Source: an uncultured Dorea sp. (GTDB lineage Bacteria > Bacillota > Clostridia > Lachnospirales > Lachnospiraceae). Taken from it: 20,068 bases of DNA. The DNA lies in the NCBI GenBank assembly GCA_910589275.1, contig CAJUTH010000048.1:1-20068 (forward strand). Direction: 5' to 3'. The notes under the pieces were generated by a model. The model had not been told where the DNA came from. It saw only the letters and a list, made by a program, of their open reading frames with translations, and did no database searches. A program made the translations under genes and the position numbers. Below, in pieces: positions 7,047 to 14,417 of the stretch (positions are counted from its first letter, which is position 1; each line of letters opens with the position of its first letter).

Positions 7047-8369
7047 TCAAGAACAAGAAATAATATTTTTTTCTGATATTTTCATATCAATGAGGTTTGT
7101 CCGCATCTCTTCCGCAAAAAACGGATTTTTTGTAGCTAGGACAATGTAATCATAATCTTGTGGAGACATATTAAGCAGGCTGTTTGGCGATAAGATGCAT
7201 TTATTATCAAAGCACTGGTCTATCCACAAAACAACGTTACAGTAGCCGGTTTCCCCTAATTTGTGAACGAGCGCCTGTCCAACCTGCCCGGCGCCGTAAA
7301 CAACAATCCTGCTGCCGGGAAGGACCTTAGCGGGAAGCAGGTCAATTCTTTCTTTTGCAGGATATGGGCGCGCAACATGTTCGGTATCTCCGCCGAAATT
7401 GTACACGCGCGGGTCGTCTAACGCAGGATCCTTTAATATTTCCAGATATTCTTCATGATATGGATGGCAGGGGTTTAACACATCCTTAAACCAGTAAACT
7501 TCTTCATCCATCGTACCCCATTGGTAAACGGGCCTTAATATAACTTGGTCGAAAGCATATTCTTGAAAGCTTCGTTTGATAAACGATGGAATTTCACGGA
7601 AATTCCTATCCTGTATTACCAGAGTGTTCGTAAGATGTGCAATTTCTCCATTTTTTCTTAGCTGTGACATAAAATCAAGGTTATGCATCATTTTTTCGTA
7701 ATTTCCGCCGCGGGAAATATGGCGGTATATAAATGGATCGAAACTGTTGATAGTCACCACAAGCTCAATTCGAAACTGCCCTAGGTGTTTGATCCGTTCC
7801 CAGTGTTCTTCGTCGAAGAACACCCCGTTTGTTTCAAGGAGGAAACTTGCATCCGGGTCAGAAGGGCGCAGGTTTTCCAATACGGACATCATGTATTTTG
7901 ATGCAAAAGGATCTCCGTGGCCGGAGGCGGTAATACGCTTTGCCTTATCAAGATAGGGCGCCAGTTTTTGCTGGATCGCAGACATTTGCTCTCCATAACC
8001 GGCCGGAGGGATAAATACGGATTTCCGGCAGGTCTCGCAGCTTTGGTTGCATACAAAATCATACGCCATGTTGATTTCGGCTGGATAATAGAAATTCTTT
8101 TTGCGTTTTTCGTATTCTTCAGGGGTAATTTCTTCTAATTCATTATTCTGAATATAGGGGCATGCTTCCGGACGGCAGAATTTAAATGTCTGGTCGTCCA
8201 TTGTTGAACGCAGGTAATTTGCATAATCGCCGTTATATGCGTCTTCGACTTTGTCATGGAGCAGATTTCCGATACAAGAGTTTTTCGGATCCATCCATGG
8301 ACAGAGGCATATTCCCCCGTCGCTGTTGTCAATGTATAAATAATCATAGAATAAATGACAAAATTTCAT
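7047..8369 (-). CDS. Radical SAM protein with N-terminal cysteine cluster and C-terminal Rossmann-like module
   Basis: The 440-residue protein starts with a SPASM-like cysteine cluster (C4, C21, C23, C32, C65, C70), unusual because SPASM domains normally follow the core. The radical SAM core begins near 98 with CNQSCETC (C107, C111, C114), then SGHGDPFAS (149-157), the same motif as in the other radical SAM protein of the operon. The last ~110 residues, starting SRIVVYGAGQVGQALV, are Rossmann-like. The spacings C23 to C65 (42) and C65 to C70 (5) equal those in the gene at 3348-4727, showing common descent of the cysteine and radical parts. AGGAGG (8380-8385) lies ten bases before the ATG. It is directly followed by the VioA/DesI-like aminotransferase, recalling the DesI/DesII pair of desosamine biosynthesis, where a radical SAM enzyme acts on the amino-sugar nucleotide. 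That role is only a hypothesis; peptide or glycan modification is equally open. Confidence 0.85.
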   Translation of the reverse strand: MKFCHLFYDYLYIDNSDGGICLCPWMDPKNSCIGNLLHDKVEDAYNGDYANYLRSTMDDQTFKFCRPEACPYIQNNELEEITPEEYEKRKKNFYYPAEINMAYDFVCNQSCETCRKSVFIPPAGYGEQMSAIQQKLAPYLDKAKRITASGHGDPFASKYMMSVLENLRPSDPDASFLLETNGVFFDEEHWERIKHLGQFRIELVVTINSFDPFIYRHISRGGNYEKMMHNLDFMSQLRKNGEIAHLTNTLVIQDRNFREIPSFIKRSFQEYAFDQVILRPVYQWGTMDEEVYWFKDVLNPCHPYHEEYLEILKDPALDDPRVYNFGGDTEHVARPYPAKERIDLLPAKVLPGSRIVVYGAGQVGQALVHKLGETGYCNVVLWIDQCFDNKCILSPNSLLNMSPQDYDYIVLATKNPFFAEEMRTNLIDMKISEKNIISCS

Positions 8370-8390
8370 AGTAATCGAACCTCCTAAATG

Positions 8391-9824
8391 TTATATTGTG
8401 CAGAAAAGCACGGTCTCTGTTTCATTTGAATTGTAGTGACGGAGATAAAATTTATATTCCGGAACCAGTTCCAGCAGGTATGAGGTTATCTCTAAAATAT
8501 CTTGATGCTTATGGTAAACACATACTGCAAGTCTGGGTTTATGACGGGTAATTGTCTCCTTCATTCCGCGAAGGACGCTCATTTCCGCGCCCTCTACATC
8601 CATTTTTACCAAAGTAACCGGCTTTCCTTTTAAATAAGCGTCTAGGGTTATAACGTCAACAGAGATCATGCCGTCGCTGCCATAGTTTCCGGAACCTTTA
8701 TATACTGCAGGAAATTCCAGTTTGCCGATGGTGTCGCTTAACCCCAGTTGGACTAATTGCGTTTTGTCTTGGAAATCCAGGTCCATCTTTTTAAGACGCT
8801 CTAAGGAATTCTGATAACACTGGGGATCTGGCTCGAAAGCATAAATCTGTGCAAATCCTTTTTCTGCCCACTGAGAAAAATCAATACTATTTTGTAAATC
8901 AAAAACCCCGACGTCTACAAAAATCTCATTTTCATGCGGGGGAAAAATGTCCGGTTCTATATATTGCGGATGTCCGGTATCGGCAATTGGAAAAAGGATT
9001 TCTTTGTAAGGTTTATATTGGGCTGCAACTTGTTTGGTCTGCAGGCACCATCCCGGGAAGCCAATAATTATACGGGTGTTTTCGTTGATTAAAGCTGGAA
9101 AATCCTTATCGCAGACGCAAGGGATATTCCGGTACGTTTCCGAATATTGGGATCCGGCAGGTATGACGCACGCCTTTATTTTTATCCCCAGCTCCGGAAG
9201 GGCGTCTAAAAAGCGTTCTACTACCCAATCAAACTCATTCCACTTTTCAGGAAATAGCAAAAGATAAATGTCATGCTTTTGGATAGGATAATTTTCTGCC
9301 AGCAGTTCCCAGAGCGCTGGTAAGCCGTGCCTGAGCATTGCGTAGGTCTGCTTTTGGGATACCCATTGTAAATGTTCTTTGGATACCATAGCTTTATATA
9401 TGCCGGCTAGTGAGTGGGAAAGTGTATATTCCAACCTTCCCCAAAACCATTTCTTGGACAGTCCGTCTTGCATAGCTTGGTAAATCGGGTATAGTTTTGG
9501 ATAGAGGGTATTTGTATCCCGGACTATACCGGAAGAATCCGGATCCATACAAAATTTTATTCTTTCTTCCGGAATGCCTATGCTTATAAGAAAGCTCCTT
9601 ATTTCGTACAAACTGGAAGGGATTTGCGTAAGGAATAATTCATAATCCGGATATTTTTTTATTGCTTCTACAAGGGGAAGGACATCCAAGCCCATGCAGG
9701 CAGTATGGTGTTTGGAAATATCCAGATCGGAAAAACATACGGGAATCAAACCCTGTGCTTTCCAGTCGTTAAAATGTTCATGGGCATTGCGTCCCGCGCC
9801 ATAGAATATTATAGATGCCATCAT
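8391..9824 (-). CDS. FkbM-family methyltransferase with N-terminal Rossmann-like modules
   Basis: The C-terminal third (about 298-477) is an FkbM S-adenosylmethionine-dependent methyltransferase: FVDVGVFDLQNS (302-313), FEPDP (330-334), TLDAYL (393-398), VKMDVEGAE (406-414) and VCVYHKHQDI (434-443). FkbM proteins commonly O-methylate sugars or lipids. Ahead of it lies an additional module at 1-96 starting IIFYGAGRNA, closely similar to the front of the radical SAM protein at 3348-4727. A linker (100-200) and a second Rossmann-like stretch (about 213-282) follow. The total length of 477 residues is far above a lone FkbM domain (about 200-250). The upstream GT2 stop overlaps the ATG at 9824 as ATGA; a second ATG at 9821 is seven bases from GGAGG (9829-9833) and may be the one used. 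The likely role is methylation of the flagellar glycan or its substituent; the function of the extra modules is unknown. Confidence 0.85.
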   Translation of the reverse strand: MMASIIFYGAGRNAHEHFNDWKAQGLIPVCFSDLDISKHHTACMGLDVLPLVEAIKKYPDYELFLTQIPSSLYEIRSFLISIGIPEERIKFCMDPDSSGIVRDTNTLYPKLYPIYQAMQDGLSKKWFWGRLEYTLSHSLAGIYKAMVSKEHLQWVSQKQTYAMLRHGLPALWELLAENYPIQKHDIYLLLFPEKWNEFDWVVERFLDALPELGIKIKACVIPAGSQYSETYRNIPCVCDKDFPALINENTRIIIGFPGWCLQTKQVAAQYKPYKEILFPIADTGHPQYIEPDIFPPHENEIFVDVGVFDLQNSIDFSQWAEKGFAQIYAFEPDPQCYQNSLERLKKMDLDFQDKTQLVQLGLSDTIGKLEFPAVYKGSGNYGSDGMISVDVITLDAYLKGKPVTLVKMDVEGAEMSVLRGMKETITRHKPRLAVCVYHKHQDILEITSYLLELVPEYKFYLRHYNSNETETVLFCTI

Positions 9825-10819
9825 TGACCCTCCAATCGCTTAGTCAGTTTTTGAATGTTTTTCCTCGCTTCTTTTCGAAGCCTTCGATATAGAAGCACAT
9901 CGTAACGGTATTTTTTCAATGTTTTAACCAAGATCGTCATGAAAACTCCTCGGTCTTTTACAATACCCGCCTCAATTTCATCATACGCAAGCCAGTAAAA
10001 TGTAAAAGAAGACAGATGGCGGTAAATAAGCCGTTCAAATTCATAATTTAACGTTTTATTAATATGGATCATCCGGTCGTAATGCCCGCGCAGCTTTTTT
10101 TCTACCTGAAGCGAAGTGAAGGTGCTGGCCATATTCATAACATAGACGGACATAACCCGCTGGATAAAATATATGTTCCCGCGGCTTAAAAGGTAAAAAA
10201 ATTGTGCGTTATCGTACAGGAAGTCTTCCTTATCTGTCAGGCTGTCTAAATCTACGCAGCTCATGCGTATTACGCGGGAGTTATTATGGTTTGCCCAGCC
10301 TGCCCCATACAGCGGCTTGAAATCTTCCGCGCCGTATTTTCCGGTATTGCGGATATTACGGTTATATACAAAGATGTCCCCATCTTCTTTGGTCCGGTAA
10401 ACATCGTCTTTATTGTGGTAAATCGTATTATGGGCGCAGAAGCTGCAGTCCGGATTCTGTTCTAACGCGTCAATCTGGAGTTCAAGCTTTTCCTCGTCGC
10501 ACCAGTAATCGTCGCATTCCAGCATTGCGCTGTATTTCGTATCTACAGATTTGTATGCGGCCCAAAAATTTCCCTGCGCGCCCCGGTTTTCCTCGGCGAT
10601 AAACGCTGTAATCAAATCAGGGTAACGTTCTGTATATTCCTTTATAATTTCACTGGTCCCATCTGTTGACGCATCGTCAAAAATATGTATTTTAAATTTA
10701 TATTTTGTTTTCTGTGCTAAAACTGATTCGATAGCCAAGCGGATATAGGGTTCATGGTTATATGAAATCAGCAATACGGTACAGATACACTGATCTGTAT
10801 CAGGTTTTTGCTTTGTCAT
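9821..10819 (-). CDS. GT2 family glycosyltransferase
   Basis: The 332-residue protein has a family 2 GT-A domain in its first ~230 residues. VLLISYNHEPYI (15-26), FDDASTDGT (47-55) and the metal-binding ECDDYW (101-106) are in their usual order; HNTIYHNKD follows. The C-terminal ~100 residues are helical and basic, ending in a lysine/arginine-rich tail, with no clear membrane helix. It probably adds one sugar from a nucleotide-sugar donor to the growing flagellar glycan. GGAGG lies seven bases before the ATG and inside the end of the ATP-grasp/HAD gene, whose stop is one base away. It overlaps the FkbM gene downstream by ATGA. The donor cannot be told from sequence. Codon use and base composition look like those of its neighbours. 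Confidence 0.9.
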   Translation of the reverse strand: MTKQKPDTDQCICTVLLISYNHEPYIRLAIESVLAQKTKYKFKIHIFDDASTDGTSEIIKEYTERYPDLITAFIAEENRGAQGNFWAAYKSVDTKYSAMLECDDYWCDEEKLELQIDALEQNPDCSFCAHNTIYHNKDDVYRTKEDGDIFVYNRNIRNTGKYGAEDFKPLYGAGWANHNNSRVIRMSCVDLDSLTDKEDFLYDNAQFFYLLSRGNIYFIQRVMSVYVMNMASTFTSLQVEKKLRGHYDRMIHINKTLNYEFERLIYRHLSSFTFYWLAYDEIEAGIVKDRGVFMTILVKTLKKYRYDVLLYRRLRKEARKNIQKLTKRLEGQ

Positions 10820-10820
10820 G

Positions 10821-12110
10821 TTATGTCCTCCAATCTAATAATACTTCGATTCCATCTACGTCGAATACGGGGATGCCTAAATGCTTATAAACGGATTTCC
10901 GTTCGGCAAAGGCGTTATCGATAAAAATAGCCCCGTCCGGCTGTATAACCGTATATTTTGGTATGTCAAATGGAATTTCAATGATTTCATCAAATAGCCC
11001 GGCGGATATCCGGTGTTTTTGCAGCGCGTCAACAGCGGAATCCGCATGATCTGCTTTGTGCCGCGTCAGGAGTATAATCTGTTTTTTTTCGTTAACGCAT
11101 TGGTAAATGAACTGTATGCTTTGCAGATTAACCCTTCCGTTGATTAAAACCGTATCATCCAGATCGATGTAAACGCGGTTATATTCAAAATCGCCCTTAT
11201 AGCGGGATATTAATGTGCGGTCCACCGTAAGTCTGTAATGATTCTCCAGTATTTCCGTATCTTTACCCATTGCCGCATATACGCTGAGGAGCGGAAGGTT
11301 GACGCCCCGTCCTCTAGAAAGGCACATAGACCCGGCACATCTTGCGGATATTTCCAGAAGCTTGTAATTCCCTTCCTGATCCTGTCTGATTTGAAAGTAC
11401 CAGAGTCCCAGGAAGCTTAATTTAGAATTGATTGTTTCGGCAATCTTTCGTATTTCTCCTGTCGCCGCCTCTGTTTGCCCACGTACGGAAATACCGCCGA
11501 AAATACGCTGTCTGGAACGCGGCAGCACTGCTTGAAGTTTCCCGTCGCGGCTGGTAAAACAATCTACAGTCATTTCATGGCCTGGCAGATATTCACAAAT
11601 TGTATATTCCGGCAGGCAGATTCCGGGGGGAATATCCTCGGCACAGGAAATACATTTTGCATTTACACTTCCCTGTCCCTTCCTGGGCTTAATGAATACT
11701 GGAAACTCCTTTAGGGTTTCGTATGTTTTAGGACAAAAAGGATATCCCGAAAATAGTTTATAAGTTGCTTTCTTATCCCGGCAGACTAGGGCTGTTTTAT
11801 AATCTGCTGTTAAAACCTTTGCTTTGATATGTTCCCTCTCTTTTGCAAGGAATAATGCAATATCATCATGAGTCGGTATCACGACGTCAATATGATGGCG
11901 TTTGATTATGCGGTTAAATTCACTAAGGAAATTGGATTCCCTTATATACGGAATGCCGGAAATATAATTTTTAAATATATATTCCCCATGCCGGTCTACG
12001 GAAGAGGCGCCGTATAACCTGAGGTTTACGCAGGTCGAAAGCGCGTCGTGAAGTTCGACGGAATTTATTTCCCCGGCAGGAAATATTAAAACACCAATTT
12101 TGGAATTCAT
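10821..12110 (-). CDS. ATP-grasp ligase fused to HAD-like phosphatase
   Basis: Two enzymes are joined in 429 residues. Residues 1-305 form an ATP-grasp protein of the CarB/PylC-like carboxylate-amine ligase type: an N-terminal pre-grasp Rossmann part, PVFIKPRKGQGSVN (137-150) with the ATP-binding lysine K141, CEYLPGHEMTVDCF (172-185), and LLEISARCAGS (251-261) with the metal-binding E253. Residues 310-429 are HAD-like: YIDLDDT (314-320) with D316 and D318, LLTR (347-350) and IFIDNAFAERK (395-405). The HAD part is short and lacks an obvious cap, so phosphatase activity is likely but unproven. Together they could form an amide or peptide bond on a carboxylated sugar or amino acid and remove a phosphate. 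GAGG (12120-12123) lies within ten bases of the ATG. A run of eight A in the coding strand (11082-11089) lies in the HAD part. The partner substrate is unknown. Confidence 0.85.
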   Translation of the reverse strand: MNSKIGVLIFPAGEINSVELHDALSTCVNLRLYGASSVDRHGEYIFKNYISGIPYIRESNFLSEFNRIIKRHHIDVVIPTHDDIALFLAKEREHIKAKVLTADYKTALVCRDKKATYKLFSGYPFCPKTYETLKEFPVFIKPRKGQGSVNAKCISCAEDIPPGICLPEYTICEYLPGHEMTVDCFTSRDGKLQAVLPRSRQRIFGGISVRGQTEAATGEIRKIAETINSKLSFLGLWYFQIRQDQEGNYKLLEISARCAGSMCLSRGRGVNLPLLSVYAAMGKDTEILENHYRLTVDRTLISRYKGDFEYNRVYIDLDDTVLINGRVNLQSIQFIYQCVNEKKQIILLTRHKADHADSAVDALQKHRISAGLFDEIIEIPFDIPKYTVIQPDGAIFIDNAFAERKSVYKHLGIPVFDVDGIEVLLDWRT

Positions 12111-12127
12111 AAAACTAACCTCGTTTA

Positions 12128-12811
12128 CTAAATCATGTTATATCCGCCGTCGATACTTACGATGGCTCCGTTTATATATGTATTTGTGATAAGGCTTATA
12201 CACATATCCGAGACTTCTTCCGGTGTGCCGAATCGGTTTAAGGCGGTCTTTTTTTCTATTTTTTCCTTAAGCCAGGCTGGTTTCGCCAACTGCCACTGTG
12301 TCTCGATAAATCCCGGACAGACTGCGTTTACGCGAATTTTCCTTCCGACAAATTCTTTTACGAGCCCCCTCGCCAGCATGTTTACGGCGGCCTTGCTTAC
12401 CCCGTAAGGGAGTGATACGGCGTGGGGCCATATGGACATTGCCGAGCTGATAAACAGGATACAGCCGTTTTCCGCCAGAAGCCCGGACAGCCGCTGGATT
12501 AGGAAAAAGGGCATATTCACATTTGTATCCATTACATGATTCCAGTCATTTGGCGTGATCTCGGACAAAGGTTTCCTGCAGGTTGTACCCGCATTGAGTA
12601 CAAGAACGTCCAGTTTATCAACCCGCTTCAACAAATGATCTGCAAGGGTATTTACGCCTTCCAGCGTTGACAAGTCCGCCGGAATATATGTTGGATACCG
12701 CGAATCCGTTTTCCTCCCGTTCCGGAATACGGTATAGCCGTGTTCTTCTAGTTTGTCCCCGATTGCTTTTCCGATTCCATTCGTAGAGCCTGTTACAAGC
12801 GCGTATTTCAT
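12128..12811 (-). CDS. Classical SDR-family NAD(P)-dependent oxidoreductase
   Basis: The 227-residue protein is a classical short-chain dehydrogenase/reductase of usual length. TGSTNGIG (7-14) binds the dinucleotide, NAG (73-75) stabilises the sheet, and the catalytic set is S122/S123, Y136 and K140 (YGVSK). VNAVCPGFIETQ (151-162) and the C-terminal IDGGYNMI are typical. It reduces a carbonyl or oxidises an alcohol with NAD(P)H. The ATG at 12811 overlaps the stop of the upstream GT2 as ATGA, with AGGAG seven bases ahead, and it follows the nucleotidyltransferase and glycerophosphotransferase-like genes. That order recalls the reductase plus cytidylyltransferase that make CDP-ribitol in Haemophilus Bcs1, so reduction of a sugar phosphate to an alditol phosphate is one possibility. 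Reduction of a keto-sugar nucleotide is another. Class is certain, substrate is not. Confidence 0.93.
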   Translation of the reverse strand: MKYALVTGSTNGIGKAIGDKLEEHGYTVFRNGRKTDSRYPTYIPADLSTLEGVNTLADHLLKRVDKLDVLVLNAGTTCRKPLSEITPNDWNHVMDTNVNMPFFLIQRLSGLLAENGCILFISSAMSIWPHAVSLPYGVSKAAVNMLARGLVKEFVGRKIRVNAVCPGFIETQWQLAKPAWLKEKIEKKTALNRFGTPEEVSDMCISLITNTYINGAIVSIDGGYNMI

Positions 12812-13719
12812 TGGACTGCTCCTGTTAGATAGTCATAGATTCTGCGTCCCCGGAAGGCTTCTTTTAAATTGGCCTCTATTTCAGCGTCTTTTAATCCTGC
12901 AAGCCTGGAATAGAAGAAGATGCTGCGCAGCCTGGTATATGCGTGTATCTGCAGGACGCGGCAGAAATCAGCTAGGCCGTTGGAGGTATAATAATCAGCA
13001 AGGGCGTCAAAACCATCGGCATATACTTTGGCAATATTCTTTTTCTTCGCCATGGTATATACGCTGGAGTTTTCTCTTTGGACATAGTTATATAACCCGT
13101 CTTTTATGAAAGCGACGCGGTTCATATGCGGCAGCAGTTTGAAATTGAATAATGTGTCTGCGCCAAGCTGGAATCCTTCGTATCGGATTCCTGATTTTTT
13201 TATGGTGACCGCTTTGTATAGTCTGGTCCAAATGTAGTTATTCGGTTTTGGGCATGCGCAGAAACGGCAGAAATAACCGTACACGTCGTCCCGGATATCC
13301 ACGGTTTCACTGCGCATGGCTGAATAACAGTAATCCGTATTATTTTCATATACCAGATTAAAATTGCAAACGGACATGTCCGCATGGTTTGAAATTAATG
13401 CGGTGTGAAGCTTTTCATACATATCTGGCTGAATCCAGTCGTCGTTGTCTACAAATGCTATAAAATCACCTTGGGCAGTTTCAATGCCGAGGTTGGATGC
13501 CGCGCCGGCCCCAGCGTTTTTCTGCCGCTTGAATACGACCCGCGGATCGTTTTTGGCAAATTCTGCAAGGATCAAAGGAGTTTCATCCGTTGAGCCGTCG
13601 TCAATGGCTATGATTTCAAGATTCTTATACGTCTGGTTAAGTATGCTGTCTATGCATGTTCTCGTATACTCGGCCAGGTTATAACAAGGAATGATAACTG
13701 ATATTAAATCCTGTGACAT
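12808..13719 (-). CDS. GT2 family glycosyltransferase
   Basis: The 303-residue enzyme is a typical family 2 glycosyltransferase. SVIIPCYNLAEYT (7-19), IDDGSTDETP (39-48), NAGAGAASNLGI (68-79) and the DXD-like VDNDDW (90-95) are in canonical order, followed by an acceptor-side helical region and a charged tail ending in LTGAVQ. It probably extends the flagellar glycan in the cytoplasm; there is no membrane anchor. It starts inside the nucleotidyltransferase gene (16-base overlap) with AGGA four bases before the ATG, and ends by overlapping the SDR start, so four genes from 17041 to 12128 are translationally linked. The donor sugar is unknown. Confidence 0.92.
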   Translation of the reverse strand: MSQDLISVIIPCYNLAEYTRTCIDSILNQTYKNLEIIAIDDGSTDETPLILAEFAKNDPRVVFKRQKNAGAGAASNLGIETAQGDFIAFVDNDDWIQPDMYEKLHTALISNHADMSVCNFNLVYENNTDYCYSAMRSETVDIRDDVYGYFCRFCACPKPNNYIWTRLYKAVTIKKSGIRYEGFQLGADTLFNFKLLPHMNRVAFIKDGLYNYVQRENSSVYTMAKKKNIAKVYADGFDALADYYTSNGLADFCRVLQIHAYTRLRSIFFYSRLAGLKDAEIEANLKEAFRGRRIYDYLTGAVQ

Positions 13720-14417
13720 TGCTTCCTATACTCCAATATTCTGTGATAATCTTCTATAAAATCAATTTCAGCCCAGAAATTTCCTGCAATATCTTCTGTC
13801 CATATAGGTTCTTCCTGCGCCATACTGTACAATACTTGCTCCCACCAGAAATCATGGTGCTGGTTCTGTACCAGCAGGTCCAAACGATTGCGGAATTTGG
13901 GGATTAAATCGCCCTGAATAGCGGCAAGCCCGACATATTCGCAATTTGCCCCGTAACAGTTATTGCCTTTTCCAAAGTCGAATAACCTGCCGTTTTCTAC
14001 CCGGAAAAGGTAATCGCCCTGTTCCACCCGGCTTGAATCGCACAGCATGACGTTATTCCTCGTTTCGCCCATTAGTTTCTTCAGCAAGGTATTCTCCCAA
14101 TACACGTCCGCATTTCCGAGGATAACCATGTCCCCTTCTATGGATTCTCTGGCAAACCATAAAGAAACCAGCGAGTTTGTAATGGAGTAAAATATATTTG
14201 TATGGAAAGTTACATTCAATCCGTCTAAAGCCGCAACAATATGTTCTGCGTTATAACCGACGACGATATGTACGTCAATATGGTTATCGATAAGCATTTG
14301 AACGGTATAACGTATCAGAGGGATGCCGCCGATATCAAGGGTACATTTACAATTCCCATGTATTTTCCGGCTGATTCTTGTTCCGCTTCCGGCCGCCATA
14401 AGAATAGCAGTAGTCAT
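13704..14417 (-). CDS. LicC-like NTP-transferase (sugar- or alcohol-phosphate nucleotidyltransferase)
   Basis: The 237-residue protein has a GT-A nucleotidyltransferase fold. LMAAGSGTR (6-14) is the NTP-binding signature, K24 stands where the usual PK lysine sits but in a CKCTLDIGG context, VVGYNAEHI (52-60) follows, and GNADVY (101-106) carries the metal-binding aspartate. FYSITNSLVSLWFARE in the middle and EIDFIEDY near the C-terminus resemble LicC, the phosphocholine cytidylyltransferase, and related enzymes. It should therefore activate a small phosphorylated compound, probably with CTP. It overlaps the glycerophosphotransferase-like gene by ATGA, with AAGGAG six bases before its ATG, which points to it supplying the CDP-linked donor for that enzyme. 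C. difficile type A flagellin loci also pair these two enzyme types. The actual substrate (phosphocholine, alditol phosphate, phosphothreonine, sugar phosphate) is not readable from sequence. Confidence 0.85.
   Translation of the reverse strand: MTTAILMAAGSGTRISRKIHGNCKCTLDIGGIPLIRYTVQMLIDNHIDVHIVVGYNAEHIVAALDGLNVTFHTNIFYSITNSLVSLWFARESIEGDMVILGNADVYWENTLLKKLMGETRNNVMLCDSSRVEQGDYLFRVENGRLFDFGKGNNCYGANCEYVGLAAIQGDLIPKFRNRLDLLVQNQHHDFWWEQVLYSMAQEEPIWTEDIAGNFWAEIDFIEDYHRILEYRKQCHRI

Noticed and set aside
8391..9824. FkbM protein as a PglD-like sugar acetyltransferase because of its N-terminal Rossmann-like part
   Set aside because: No left-handed beta-helix hexapeptide repeats follow; the C-terminal part has clear FkbM methyltransferase motifs.
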